Part shown: in pieces, positions 10,046 through 21,800 of the stretch
How the letters are laid out: each line of letters opens with the position of its first letter
Numbering within the stretch: the first letter of the stretch is position 1
Source of the DNA: Prorocentrum cordatum
Lineage: Eukaryota > Sar > Dinophyceae > Prorocentrales > Prorocentraceae
Length of the DNA: 64,000 nt
Assembly (NCBI GenBank): GCA_963575745.1
Contig: CAUYUJ010001481.1
Location: forward strand, 233,881-297,880
Direction: 5' to 3'
Program-made: the position numbers and the translations under genes
Notes under the pieces: generated by a model
Told to the model about the DNA's origin: nothing
What the model saw: only the letters and a program-made list of their open reading frames with translations
Databases searched by the model: none

Positions 10046-11890
10046 GGAGGCGCGCTGCGCTTCGGATTCAAAACGAGGACCCAACACAGGAGGATTGGGA
10101 ATCAACTGTCGGGGGCCCCTGCGGACCTCTTGGATCGACGCTGAGGCCCCCCTGGCAGCGCCTCCGGCGCCGCTCCTGGCGAGCTCCGCGCGCCAGGGGC
10201 GCCGATCCGGGAAGTTCGCGCGGAGCTCCGACAGTTTATGTCTGTGCAGTTGTTCCTTCTTCCAGAAGCGGCAGGCCACGGTCACCATCGAGGTGCCCCA
10301 GGGCTCCTCCCTGCGGGTGGACGGCGCCGCGGCTGCGCGCCTCGGCCCGCTGGTCCTGCAGGCATTCTACGGGGCCGCGGACCACATCTGGAGGCCCGGG
10401 CGGGAGGCGGAGCGCGTGTTCCTGACGTCGGCCGGCCGGGAGGTGACGGCGGAGGTGCGGGACCTGCTGCCGAGCGGGGCCGTGCTGGCCGACGACACCA
10501 GCTTCGGTGACCCCGCGAGCGGCAGAGAGAAGACGCTCGTCGTATGCGCGCTCCTCGCCTTCGAGGGCCAGTACAGCATCGATGCGAACGAGGGCAGCGG
10601 TGCACCTCCTGGCGACGACGAGCTTGGATTGCCCGATGGCTTCAACGTGCCGCCAGCGAGACCATCGCATCAGATTCTGCGCCCAGACGCGGACCCAAGG
10701 TTGGACAAGTCGCTGTTCGTGCGCTACGATCCGCCCGCCTGTCTCAAGACGGGCGCCATCGTGGTTGTCCTCCCGGGCGGCAACTACGACGAGTCGGATA
10801 TACACGGCGGCGAGGGCCAGCCGATCGCGATCTGGCTGACCACGCTGGGCATCACCGCGGTCGTCCTGCAGTACCGCTGCGTCTCCCAGGGCCACTTCTG
10901 GCCCTCCCAGCTCGAGGACTGGACGGCATGCGCCCGGGCGGTCGCGCGCCAGGCCGCAGCCTGGGGCTGCGACCCGGCGCGCGTCGGCGCGCTGGGCTTC
11001 TCCGCCGGCGGCCACCTGGCCGGCTACGCGGCGCTGCGCGGGGAGGCGTCGGGTATAGCCGAGACTCCAGGTGAGGGGACCCGGTCAGTGGTAGGGCCCC
11101 GGAGCCCCTCCATTCTGGTCTGAATCACTATCTGAATTTTGTCTGCCGTGCATAGCTGGTGTTTTTCTTTTCGGGGCGGCGGCAATCCCGGTCAGAGTGG
11201 AACGGGGCGGCGTCGGGGGACGTCCCCCAGCGCACGTCACTGAGCCGGGCCCCCCGAAAAACCCGGTTCTGCCCGCGCCCGAGAGTCAAGCAGTGACGAA
11301 GCGTCCTGGCTCGCCTATAGCCCTACCAAACAAAGTTCTAAGAACCTTTTAAAAGTGGTTTCCACGAAATGTTCTTAGAACGTTTCTGGCGGAGTCTGTC
11401 TTATTTTACCACACCGGGCTTACGTTCTAAGAGCATTGTTTTTGTTATTCGAATATTTTTGGGTTCTAAGAACATTTCGTGGTAGGACTATAGGAATGCC
11501 GGGACGGTCGGTCCCTGCTCAAGAGAGGCGGGCGCCAGGCCGGGGCTGCAGATCCTCATCTACCCCGCGGTGGACACCCTCACCCCGCGGAGCGGCTTCA
11601 TGAGCCCCTGGCGCGCGGACCAGGGCTACCCGCCGGTGGAGGCCTCGCTGCACCTCGCCGCGGCCGCCGGGGCGCCGCCGGCTTTCCTGGCCGGCATCGT
11701 GGGCGACGAGTGCTGCCCGGCCGCGGAGAACACGGACCTCTACGCCGAGGCGTTAGGCAGGGTGGGGGTGCCGTGCGAGCACGTCAGGCACGATGACCCC
11801 GACGAGGAGCACGGCTGTGGCCTGAAGGAGTGGTGGTCGAAGCCCTGCGAGGACTGGCTGCGGCATCGCGGCTGGGCGTGCGCAGTGTGA
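10044..11890 (+). CDS. Alpha/beta-hydrolase (carboxylesterase-like), two exons
   Basis: A serine hydrolase of the small esterase/acetyl-esterase kind; the substrate is unknown. The true coding part probably starts at an exon border near 10266 (after TTCTTCCAG), because 10134-10240 is a dispersed repeat. An ATG at 10044 is in frame but lies in that repeat zone. An N-terminal domain (about 10266-10560) is unrecognised. The hydrolase core follows: oxyanion segment VVLPGGNYDESDIHGGEGQP, then GFSAGGH with nucleophile Ser at codon 11001. The frame then leaves exon 1 at a GT donor (11070/11071). Exon 2, from about 11526, restores the fold: LQILIYPAVD, GDE (acid, codon 11705) and EEHGCGL (His, codon 11810), stop at 11888. 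So the whole triad is present. The roughly 455-bp intron carries a dispersed repeat and a MITE. The acceptor choice is inferred from reading frame. Confidence 0.75.
11078..11284. repeat. Dispersed repeat in the esterase intron (second copy at 17.7 kb)
   Basis: This about 205-bp segment and 17740-17932 share ordered blocks (GGTCAGYG, GGGCCCCG, TCTGCCG, GCTGGTGTTTTTC, CCCAGTNC, CCGGTTCTGCC). The second copy is outside any gene I recognise. Confidence 0.7.
11314..11494. mobile_element. 181-bp MITE inside the esterase intron
   Basis: The ends are inverted copies (CCTATAGCCCTACC against GGTAGGACTATAGG reversed, 13 of 14). A perfect 20-bp inner inverted pair (CCACGAAATGTTCTTAGAAC and its complement) lies near the right half. 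CTATAG at both ends may be the target duplication, but it is palindromic, so the exact border is ambiguous. The element is AT-richer than its host intron. Confidence 0.75.
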
Positions 11891-12578
11891 CCACCGCGGC
11901 GGGGGCCAGACCGATATCCGCGGGCAGCATGTCGGCGAAGTGCCTGGCGTGCTCTTGCGGAGGAGAGGAGTCAGGGGGCCCCCAAGCGGTCCAGTGACCA
12001 CACCGTCTAGTGAGTCAAAGGTGATTCGGGGTGAACGGGCCGTTTGGGGATGTGGGTCTCCGAGAAGGCCTCGGGGGCCTGGGGCCCCCCAACCTGTCCG
12101 GCGACAGACCCCGTCCTGTGAGGTCCTCGGGCTTCGAAGCCCTCGGACCACTTGAGCAGCTCAGACAAGCGGAGAATTGCGCCAACAATCGCGCGCTAGC
12201 TGCCCGCGTTGGTAAGGTCGCGCCTAGGCGCCCTCGATTCAAATGTGGCGTGCCGTGCTGGCGGCCCGCGCAAGGCACCGCGTACAGTCGCAATATCATC
12301 TTGCGTGAGGCCCGTTCCTTCTCGTCGCTCATGTGTCACGCGACGGCTTACCAGGCATCCAGCGACGTAGCCTTGCTGAATCCGCGGGCCCCCGACCCAC
12401 TCCCCAGAAGCATCTGTTCGTCCCTGAGTTATGGCTTACGGCCCCCGGGCTTGAAAACAGCCCCCCGAGGCCGAACTTCAGGAGAGAGTCCAAAGCTCCA
12501 AGCAGCAGCAAGCATCAATAAAACACAGATCTCCGGGCCTGGGAATCCAAGTTGAGGGGGAGCCCGCTCCGAGCAGCA
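11891..12578. other. Spacer without a recognised gene
   Basis: No protein family, RNA gene or ordered repeat was recognised. Short open frames occur on both strands but show no conserved motifs. Confidence 0.4.
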
Positions 12579-12604
12579 GACGACGACGACGACGAGGATA
12601 AGGA

Positions 12605-12645
<41 letters not shown>

Positions 12646-12805
12646 GCGGCGACGACGACGACGACGGCGGCGACGACGACGACGAAGACGGCGACGGCGA
12701 CGACGACGACGACGAGGACGACGACGACACCAAGACGACGACGACGGCGGCGACGACGAGACCACGACGACGACGACGACGGCGGCGACGACGACGACGA
12801 CGACC

Positions 12806-12846
<41 letters not shown>

Positions 12847-12862
12847 AACGACGACGCCGACA

Positions 12863-12899
<37 letters not shown>

Positions 12900-13037
12900 A
12901 CCAGCATCGAGGCTCAAGCCTCTGCGCCGCCCGCCGCGCGCGCAGAGCTCTCCCGGGGTGGTCGCTCCTCAGCTGGGGGCGAGGCTAAGGGAGGGGGGCG
13001 ATTCGGGAAAGCAAGAAACAACGGCGTGATCACAGAG

Positions 13038-13081
<44 letters not shown>

Positions 13082-13250
13082 CGACAACGACAACGACGAC
13101 GACAACGACGACGCACCAGCATCGAGGCTCAAGCCTCTGCGCCGCCCGCTGCGCGCGCAGAGCTCTCCCGGGTGGTCGTTCCTCAGTTGGGGCGAGACAC
13201 GGGAGGGGGCGATTCGGGAACGCAAGAAACAGTGGCGTAATCACAGGCTC
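12579..13250. repeat. GAC array and tandem 215-bp duplication
   Basis: (GAC)n runs from 12579 to 12897, interrupted by GGC. A unit of GAC tail plus unique flank (12895-13109) is repeated at 13110-13250: both copies have ACGCACCAGCATCGAGGCTC, AGAGCTCTCCCGG and GGGCGATTCGGGAA. Frames here encode poly-Asp/Arg and are not taken as genes. Confidence 0.85.
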
Positions 13251-13273
13251 TCGGCAGGTCCGCGCGGATTTAT

Positions 13274-13382
13274 TGGGTCGGCGCTGAGCGCTGGGCCCCT
13301 CTCCCCTGGTGGCGTTTCCGGCGCTGCCCCTGGTTGGGCCCAGCGCCGACACAAGCAATTCGCGCGGACCTCCCAAAGCGTG
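13274..13382. repeat. Dispersed hairpin-like repeat, copy 2
   Basis: It shares with 10134-10240 and 15322-15442 a GGCGCTTCCGGCGCC-like core, a CCCCTGG...CCAGGGG stem and the terminal block TTCGCGCGGACCTCC. All three copies are on the same strand. Confidence 0.65.
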
Positions 13383-14065
13383 TCTTTACGGTGTTACGTC
13401 TTATTCTAGAATCGGCTCGGGGGGGGATGTCGCCACTAGATCTCAAACGCCTTGGTCAAACATCAAGACGGGCGTGCTTCGCCATTCCCGCACCTGGGGC
13501 CCGCTTCCTGGCCACGATACTTGATGTCTGGGCTTGGCCCACGGGAGAGCATCGACCCCTCAATCGGCCACTCGCCGCCAAACAAGTCGTGCTTGACACT
13601 TTGCAGGTTCGCGTGCCTCTGGCGACTTCTGTGAGCCTCCGGAGACCTCCAAATACAGTCAACCCGCATAGTAAGGATGAGCAACTTTCCAAGGTTACCC
13701 TTGCATCCTTCCCCTTCGGCACACCCTTGGCCGCTTTAGGCGTCGGCATGGCCTTTCAAGGCCCGTGCATCCTCACCGCGCATCCTCATTACATACGTGT
13801 TGACCGTACCCCTGGAAACTTCCGAGGACATCTGCAGACCTCCGGGGGCTCGGCTCGGGGGCGGCACGTCATGATTTCCGTCGCAGCGTGACCTTCCAGA
13901 GTCTGGGCTGGAGCCCTTCCTGGGGACTGGTTTTTCATGCTGAGTCGTTTTTGGACGGTCCCGAGGCCCGGCAAGGGCCCCCAGAGGCCGAGAATTGCGC
14001 CAAGACCCAAAAACAAACGTCGCGATGTTTGTTCAGGACTCGAGGGGTGGCCCAGCAGAGGCAAG
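13383..14065. other. Spacer without a recognised gene
   Basis: A 185-codon frame (13334-13891) has no recognisable motif. The segment at 14020-14046 (TCGCGATGTTTGTTC...GACTCGAGGG) recurs at 14524-14551, so the GGA array between them is flanked by direct repeats. Confidence 0.5.
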
Positions 14066-14458
14066 GATGGGAGGAGGGAGGAGGAGGAGGGAGGAGGAGG
14101 AGGGAGGAGGAGGAGGAGGAGGAGGAGAGGAGGAGGAGGAGGAGGAGGAGGGAGGAGGAGGAGGAGGAGAGGAGGAGGAGGAGGAGGAGGAGGGGAGGAG
14201 GAGGAGGAGGGGAGAGGAGGAGAGGGAGGAGGAGGAGGAGGAGGAGGAGGAGGGGGGGAGGGGGAGGGGGAGGGGGAGGGGGAGGGGGAGGGGGGAGGGG
14301 AGGAGGGGGAGGGGGAGGGGGGAGGGGGGGGAGGGGGAGGGGGAGGGGGAGGGGGAGGGGGAGGAGGAGGAGGGGGAGGAGGAGGAGGGAGGAGGAGGGA
14401 GGAGGAGGAGGAGGAGGAGGAAGAAGAGGAGGAAGAGGAGGAAAGGAAGGAAAGAAGG
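14066..14458. repeat. GGA/GGGGGA purine array
   Basis: About 390 bp of homopurine DNA with a central (GGGGGA)n block at 14250-14360, strongly G-rich on the + strand. Confidence 0.95.
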
Positions 14459-15321
14459 AGCGCGGGGCCCTGTCTCTTCAAAACGGGGACCCAACACCTC
14501 AGGATGGCTTGGAAAAAAGAAACATCGCGAGTGTTTGTTCGGGACTCGAGGGGGTATGGGCCCACCCCTCGGTCGCCCACCCCTCGCCGGCGGCCGGTCG
14601 TCCCTGGGAGTCCGAAGCCGTGCCCCGGGGGGCGCTCGCGGCTCTTCGCGATCGGGGGGCTGCGCTGGCCCCCCCTTGCATCCGATCCAGGAGGACAACA
14701 AAAGGCTGCACAGGATTCGACAAGACGCAAGATCCACCACCAAAAAAGACCCATAGAGATCCGACGCTCCAAACAAAATGGGAGCGGGCGGCGGTTGCCC
14801 GCTTTCGGCCTCTGGGGGCCCTCGCCGGGCCTCGGGAGCCTCAAAAGACGACTCAGGACGAAAAACGGGCCCTAGGGAAGTGGTCCAGTTCTCCGGGGCC
14901 CGCGCATCGAAAGAAATCGCGGCAGCCCGATGGCTGGGTACACACAGACAGCCTCCAATGGCTTGTTCCTGGGGGCTCAGGGGAGGGAGGCGGTGTATGA
15001 ATCACCACTGGGAGCCAGCGACTTTCAACCGCCTCCCTCCCTGAAGGTACATGCAAAGTCCGTCGGAGGGCGTCGGTGTAGATCTTTTCGTGGCGTCCAA
15101 GAGTGACCTTTCGCCGGAGGGACCTGTGGCGCGGGCCCCTTGGGGTCCTCCGACCGCCGAACGCGAAGCGGCAGTGGCGTCTTGCGCGCTTCTTTTGGGC
15201 TCCCCTGCGGCCCCTGAAAAACCGCTCACCAGAGGCCACTCTTGCCTCGGGTCACTCTTGCGTGCAGCTGAGAAAACTGCGTCTGATCATGAAGATTCGG
15301 AGCCGCGCGGCTCTCTCGGGA
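14459..15321. other. Spacer without a recognised gene
   Basis: It opens with the TTCAAAACGGGGACCCAACA flank shared with 10067. No gene is recognised. 15195-15250 shares a CACTCTTGCCT-containing stretch with 5635-5670. Confidence 0.45.
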
Positions 15322-15442
15322 CAGCGCTGGAGTCCCTGCCCTGGGCGGCGCTTCCGGCGCCACCCCCTGGCGCGCGTAGCGCGCCAGGAGGGGGGGGGGG
15401 TGCAGCGCCAGCCCGAGAAGTCCGCGCGGACCTCCGAAAGAT
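15322..15442. repeat. Dispersed hairpin-like repeat, copy 3
   Basis: This is the same family as 10134-10240 and 13274-13382. This copy has the clearest stem (CCCCCTGGCGCGC then GCGCGCCAGG) and ends in TCCGCGCGGACCTCCGAAAG. Confidence 0.65.
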
Positions 15443-16039
15443 TGTGCTCACGCGACGGGTCGGTCGTTGAAAGCAGGTTGTCATGGATACCCAGATCCCA
15501 GTGTGCTTCGAGTGCCCACCTACTTCAAGAGTCGATGTGTGTCTGCTGTGTTTTGTCATTATCTGAGAGGGCCTTCACCTTCCTGCCTCATGCTTTTATC
15601 TACCCAGCTCGGGGCGCGATCTGTCCCCCCTGAGCCGCTCGCTCCGTCTGCCCCGCTTTCGGCCGCGCCCTCTCCCTGCTCCTCCACCTTGCGTGGTGGC
15701 ACAATTCGCTCCAACGGCATCCCAGCTTAAGCCTCTCATCGCCAGTGCAGTCGCCCTCTGCTTAGCTGTCGACGCAATGTTTTTGTCATGGAAAATAGTA
15801 GCAAAAATCATTCTGACGCTGTATATTTCGATGTTCGAATAGCAAAGAATCAAGCATTTAAAAACATGGACGCTCGCTCGCCCAAACACCTGCGGGATTC
15901 CACCGCGTCAGGGCTGCCGTGGTCGGCGCTCCGAGGGGGCCGCGCCGTGGTCGGCCCCCGGCCGAGTCGACATCCCCACCCCCAACCCCCGCCGAGCAAG
16001 GGGGGAAGGCCAGCAGATCCCGGGAGCCTCGTGCGTCCT
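15443..16039. other. Spacer without a recognised gene
   Basis: Mixed-composition sequence, AT-richer at 15720-15870. I see no gene and no ordered repeat. Confidence 0.4.
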
Positions 16040-16235
16040 CGCGATTCGCCGACGGGGAGCGGTATAACATAAACTGTTCCGCCGTCGGGGACGCCTGCCC
16101 CACGGCGGCTGGAAAGTGTATATACCCCGACGTGCCACCATAAGGGGTCTAAGCTGCCAGGCCTCCCTGGGGCAGGCTGTCCAGGCGGCGGACAAGTTTA
16201 TGTTATACGGCTCTTTGTCCGCCAGCGAGAATCCG
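16040..16235. mobile_element. Hairpin element with about 43-bp inverted ends
   Basis: 16060-16102 and 16168-16210 are inverted copies sharing GGTATAACATAAACT and CCGCCGTC...CCTGCCCCA blocks with a handful of mismatches. Weaker similarity continues outward to about 16040 and 16235. No clean target duplication was found. By shape it is a MITE or foldback element. Confidence 0.65.
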
Positions 16236-17204
16236 CCTTCAGTATAGGGGGCCGGCCTTCTCAGTGGGCGGGGGGGCCTCTCAGAAGCCCTCGCGTGCCT
16301 TGGGAGACAGCCTGCGGCTTCAGAGAGAAGGCCTGCCCGGACAGGCGAGGCCCGCATGGGCTCCGCCCGCGGCCCGCGGAAGGTCCCGACCCGCTCCCCG
16401 GGACTGGCCCTTCACACCCCGGGTCGCTTTGCGCACGGCCTCTGGGGGCCCAGCGGGGGCCCCCAGAGGCCAAGAACGACGGAGGACGACCTCCCGCCCT
16501 CCTTCCCCAGGACGCTGCACACTTCAGGAGACGGCTTCCCCAGAAGGCGGGGGGGGGCTTCTGAGAGGCCTGGCCGCCTGCTGAGCTGGCCGGCCCCCTC
16601 TGCCTTCCCCCCCTTTGTCGGGGCGCACGTGACGGGGTTCAGCGCAAACGGGGCTCAGCCACAACGCCGGATCCTGCAGCACTGTGTAAGCCCATGTCAA
16701 GAAGCACCCTGCTTGCCTCCAGGGTGTCTTGGGTTCCGATGGTTTTGCCATGGAAGGCGTGACGCTCCCACGCCAGCAATCAAGGGGCATCCTGGGGTCT
16801 CAGGGTTGGGTTTCTTTCGGAAGGTTTCTTCTGGACTGGCCTCCCTCTGCACCCTGCAGAAAGCGGGAGTCTGGCTCAGCCGGGTTCGGGCGCCGCTCTC
16901 GGCCCTGGTGGCCCCACACCTTGCCCGAGCCGGGGCGGGGAGGCTGCCCCCCCCACACAGAAGACGGCCGCGCACTCTTTCTGAGCTGGCCGAGCTGGGT
17001 TTGCGCTGAGCTTGGCTGCTCCACGCCCCGCCCTGGGCGCGCCCCCCCGCGTCTCGCCCCCCTCCGCCCCTGGGCGCATGGCGGCGGTGGCTCCGAGGGG
17101 GGCGGGCGAAAGCCGCCGTCGGGCGGGCGGAGGCCAGCGGCAACGGCCGCGCAGGGTGTCGGGCAGCGCGCGCGCCGTGCGCGCGCGCGTTTGCCGTGCG
17201 CCCT
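16236..17204. other. Spacer; one strong stem at 16437-16472
   Basis: GGCCTCTGGGGGCCC is followed after five bases by its exact complement. No gene was recognised, although several long GC-rich frames overlap here on both strands. Confidence 0.5.
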
Positions 17205-17325
17205 CGGGTGCCACCGGAGGCCCTCGACGGCCCTCGGCAGCCCTCGGCGGCCCTCGGTGGCCCTCGGCGGTCCTCAGTGGCCCTTGGAGGCCTCTGGCAG
17301 CCGTCGGCTGTCATCGTCGGCTTTC
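17205..17325. repeat. GGCCCTCGGY decamer minisatellite
   Basis: About ten degenerate copies of CCCTCGGCGG/CCCTCGGTGG. Confidence 0.75.
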
Positions 17326-17739
17326 GGAGGCCATGGCGAAGGTGTGGAGATTATCGTCGTCGTCATCGTCGTCGTTGGTGGTTTCCGAAGAGTTCGTCGG
17401 AATGATTTGTTCAAGGGAATATGTTCGTGTTGGTGTTGGTATAAGTAAAAGTATGGGTCCGCTGGGGTTTTGCCTGATCGGCGCATGTGGGTGCCTCGTG
17501 GGCGCCCTCTGAGCTGGCTGGGTGTCTGCCGGGCACCTGGGCGGCTCGCCCCCTCCGCGCTGGGCCCCGCGCGGAGAGGCACCGCTGGAGCCCGCAGAGC
17601 CTTGGCCCGGCTGGGGCCGCCCAGGTCTTCGCCCCGCGGGCGCCTCGCGGGGCGCCTCGCGGGGCCCAGGCCCGGTGGGCGCCCGCGTGGGGTCCGCGTT
17701 GATGCTCCCTTTGCGGGGACAGCCGGGGCCCCCGGGTAG

Positions 17740-17932
17740 TACCCAAGGGGAGCCGGTCAGCGATGGGGCCCCGAGGTCCACAGAATGGATTGGAATCGTT
17801 GGGCCAGGTCTGCCGCGGCTGGTGTTTTTCGGGTGACGGCAGTGCTGGTCAGTGGAGTGGGGCGGGGGGGCGTTCCCCAGTACCATCACTAAGCCAGGTC
17901 CCACTAAACCCAGTCCTGCCAACGCCCGACCC
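17740..17932. repeat. Dispersed repeat, second copy of the esterase-intron segment
   Basis: Ordered similarity to 11078-11284 on the same strand. No gene surrounds this copy. Confidence 0.7.
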
Positions 17933-18309
17933 TTTCCGAAGAAGAAGAAGAGAAACATTCTACAACACTCTCAAGCCCAGACTTGAGGGTCCACATCGGG
18001 GCATTGCCATCCGCATGGTTGGTTCTGGTTCTGCATGTTTTTGTTTCATGTGAGCTTATACCATCCCAGCCAAAAGTGGTATCGACCCCCACCCACCCCC
18101 CGGTCAACCTTGTCGAAGAATGCCATGCGCGCCCGCTCGTGTATCTCAGAACGAAAGAGGTTGTTCAATCATCCATTGCATCAGCTGCCACAACGTCCAC
18201 ACGCGCGCATATGCCGAAGCCATACCAACACGCATTCTCCCTGCAAGCATGTCAACATAACAACCGCCAGAACTCATTGGCTTTTGCCATAAACTTGTTG
18301 CAGCGTGCG

Positions 18310-18500
18310 ACCATCATCATCATCATCAGCATCCTCATCATCATCATCAGCAGCAGCATCATCATCATCATCATCATCAACAGCATCATCATAATGATCA
18401 GCATCACCATCACCATCACCGTCATCATCCTTAGCATCGTCATCATCAGCATCAGCAGCATCATCGTCGTCATCGTCGTCATCATCAGCATCATCCTAAC
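18310..18500. repeat. ATC array
   Basis: (ATC)n with AGC and GTC variants. It lies in the same open frame that continues into the LINE endonuclease, so it either sits in the element's 5' region or marks where the element was inserted. Confidence 0.9.
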
Positions 18501-18869
18501 CACCTTCACCACCGACATCTGGACATCATCACCGTCAACGTCGACACCAGCAGCGGCGCCTTCATCGGCATTGCCGCCATCATGGCCATCACCGCCATCA
18601 CCGCCACCGCCGACGAGCAGCGTCACCGGAATCGACCACCACCGACCAGCATTGCGAGTCAATCCAACCATTGTCCTTCGAGGACCACCGCCACGTACAG
18701 GAGGAGGAGGACGAGGAAAATTCAGCGGCGCAGACAGCGATTTCCCGATTGCATCTCTACGATCTCTGCCGCTTCGCCAGGGACGAACAGAGCGCGACGA
18801 CAACGACGACGACGGCGCCCGTTATCATGCCCAACCACCCCTTCCTTCCCTCCCCGACCAAGCTCCCCC

Positions 18870-21800
18870 GGCACCGCCAGCAACCATCAAGAACAGGGGC
18901 TGCACCGCACTCACCATCATCCATAAAAATGCGAGGTCATTGGAAAGTGATGACCGCATCGAGGAACTCCTACGTGACGTGCAGAATCAGCATTGGGACG
19001 CCATCCTGATCAACGAAACTTGGAGGACAGAGCAAAAGGAATTGTGGATTACGGTCGAGGGGCACGCTTTCGCAGGCTCTGGAAACGACCAGTGGTGCCA
19101 TGGTGTCGCAATCCTCGTGCACAAACGCTGGAAGTCTTACATATCATAGTTCCAGGCCGTCAATGCCAGGCTCGCTGCAATGATCATCAAAAAGGGGCGC
19201 ATCCGAATACAGCTGGTCTCAGCATACTTTCCGCATACCGGGCATACCGACGCACACATACAAGGCATGTGCGACGGGATTGGCGCCATGCTCAAGGAGT
19301 CCCGCACGCGCAACATACGGGCCATTCTTGCTGCAGACTTCAACGCCCAGGTTGGTGCACAACCGCGGTCGGAGCAAGCATCCACAGGCACATCTCGGAC
19401 AGTCAACGATGTTTCGTCTCGATTTGTAGGCGCCCATGGATATGGCGACGAAAACTCAAGAGGTCAATGGCTGCGGCAGTGGGCCACAACCGAGAGGCTC
19501 GCGATCACGAACACGTTCTTCCGCAAACCGCCAGACAAGCAAATTATGTACACCACGACCGCGGGAAACCCGCGACAGTACGATTATATACTTGTGGATC
19601 GAAGCATGCTCCCTCTGTGCCTCGACGCCGAAGCCTCGAACATCGTTGATCTCAACTCGGACCACAAAGCCGTTATGCTCCGCATTCTCTTCCCCGCGCG
19701 AGCAGCATCGAACGCCAGGCGCTCTTCGAGGAGTATGTCTTCAAATGCCGCTTCCCGCAGCCAGTGCTGGGCGAACGTCAACTTCGACAGGTACCAGCGT
19801 TACTTGGGCCTCCAAGTTCAGACCGGAGAGTTGCCGACAGACCCACAGGAGCTGAGCACCATCATCGAGCAGAGCATGTGCGCCTCTGCAGCCGACGGCG
19901 TGAATGAATGCCGAGGCGACGCCGTCACGCACGGACGCAACCACTGCAAGCGACCCTCAGCACCAACGTCACGACGACATCATTGCAGACTTTGTCGAAC
20001 GACGCCAAGGCACACCCGCCGCAGACACCATCACCCGACGAGCGATCAGCAAAAACATCCAGCATAACATACGACGGCAAAACCGCGCCAACCGGAGGGG
20101 TCGTATAAAGTGAATTCTGGAGCAGTGCAAGGGCCTGAAGCACATCAGCTCCGTCAAAACCCGGAGAAGGAAGACGCTCATTCCTGACATGATGGGGGGC
20201 GACGGTGTCAAGCAGACAACCAGACAAGGGATCGCGGACACATTCGCAGATTTTTACGCCGAGTTGTACGCCTCTTCCATCGCGGGGGATCGACCAGCTG
20301 ACGCAACGTGCACACCGCAGCAGGTCCCACCCTTCACTGAAGAAGAGCTCACAGCAGCAATATCACAACTCAAGGGCGGCAAAGCACCAGACACCAACGG
20401 CATTCGGGCTGAAATGCTCCAACAACCAGGCCGAGAATTGCAACGCGCTCTATTGCAACTGTACAACACAGTCATCAAGGTAGACGTTCCCACGCCAGCC
20501 AACTGGAGAAAGACCGTCATCACAGTAATTCCTAAATCGGGAGATTTAGCTCTTCCCCAGAATTATCGCCCGATCTGCACCATACCATTGCCATACAAGC
20601 TCTTCAGCAGACTACTTCACAACAGACTACAACCATCCTTGGACCGACAACAACCTGACGACCAAGCTGGTTTCCGACCTGGCCGGGGCACGCGTGATCA
20701 TCTTTTTACCTTTAACATCATACGAGACAGAGCTGCTGAATGGAACCAGCATCTATGGATAGCCGCCATAGATTTTAAGAAAGTTTTCGACAAAGTTGAA
20801 CACGACAGCTTGTGGGCAGCACTACACCGCCAGGGCGTTTTACTGGGGTACGTGGATTTTCATAGACGCCTGTATCGTGACCAGACAGCCCTGGTGCGCA
20901 CCGACACCACCAGCAGACCCTTCGACCGACGTCGCGGCACAAAACAAGGAGATCCGTTGAGCTGATTACTTTCCAGCGCCCTGCTTCAACATATCCTAGC
21001 ACCGCTGGTCCCAGACTGGCAGAGAAACGCCGGGGCGTTCAATTGGGCCACGCCGACGATTCGACACTCACGAACCTCCGCTTCGCAGACGACATGTTGC
21101 TGACCAACCAAACACTACACAATTAGAAAATATTGCTTTCCGACTTGATCACATCTGCCAAGCCACATGGGTTGGAGCTACACCCAACCAAAACCAAAAT
21201 CATGACCAACCAGCTTCGCAACCGTGACCAGACGGCTACAGTAAGAGGGATGGGCATCGAAATCCTACCACGAACCAGCACCATCAAGCACCCAGGCCAG
21301 ACGATCACCTTCTACGACGCCGCCGCGACCGAAGTCAAGCACCGGATTCTAGCTGCGTGGGCGTGTTTTAGCTGCCACCGACAAGAATTCACCAGCAAAC
21401 ACCACCCACTGAGACATCGATTGCGACTTTACAAGGGTACAGTCATCCCTACTATGCCGTACGGCGCAGAAACCTGGACTCTGACAGAGCCCCTCAAGCA
21501 GCAGCTACGACGAACGCAACGACGCATGATCAGACTAATCACAGGGACTCCGAGGAGACGCACAGCTGCACCGACACCGCACCACGACCCAGCAGTAGCC
21601 CAAAATAACACCCACCACCACAGTAAGGGATCCACCAATCCACGCGACTCCAACGATTCCAACGATTCCAACGATTCCACCGACTCCGACGTACGCAGCG
21701 ACTTTCCCAACCCATTCAATCTGCAAGATGCAGGCAACGACGACGAGGACACGCAGCCTAGCAGCGGGGGGAATGACGACCTGGAGTTGTGGTCCGACTT

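Noticed and set aside
12160-12300. Possible tRNA-like segment (GATTCAAAT)
   Set aside because: I could not fold a cloverleaf around it. No acceptor stem pairs.
12895-13130. GGCTCAAG matches as spliced-leader relics
   Set aside because: They are only eight bases, inside a duplicated GAC repeat and far from any gene start, so chance is the simpler explanation.
12552-13409. 285-codon Asp/Arg frame
   Set aside because: It is driven by the GAC array and its duplication. No conserved non-repetitive domain is present.
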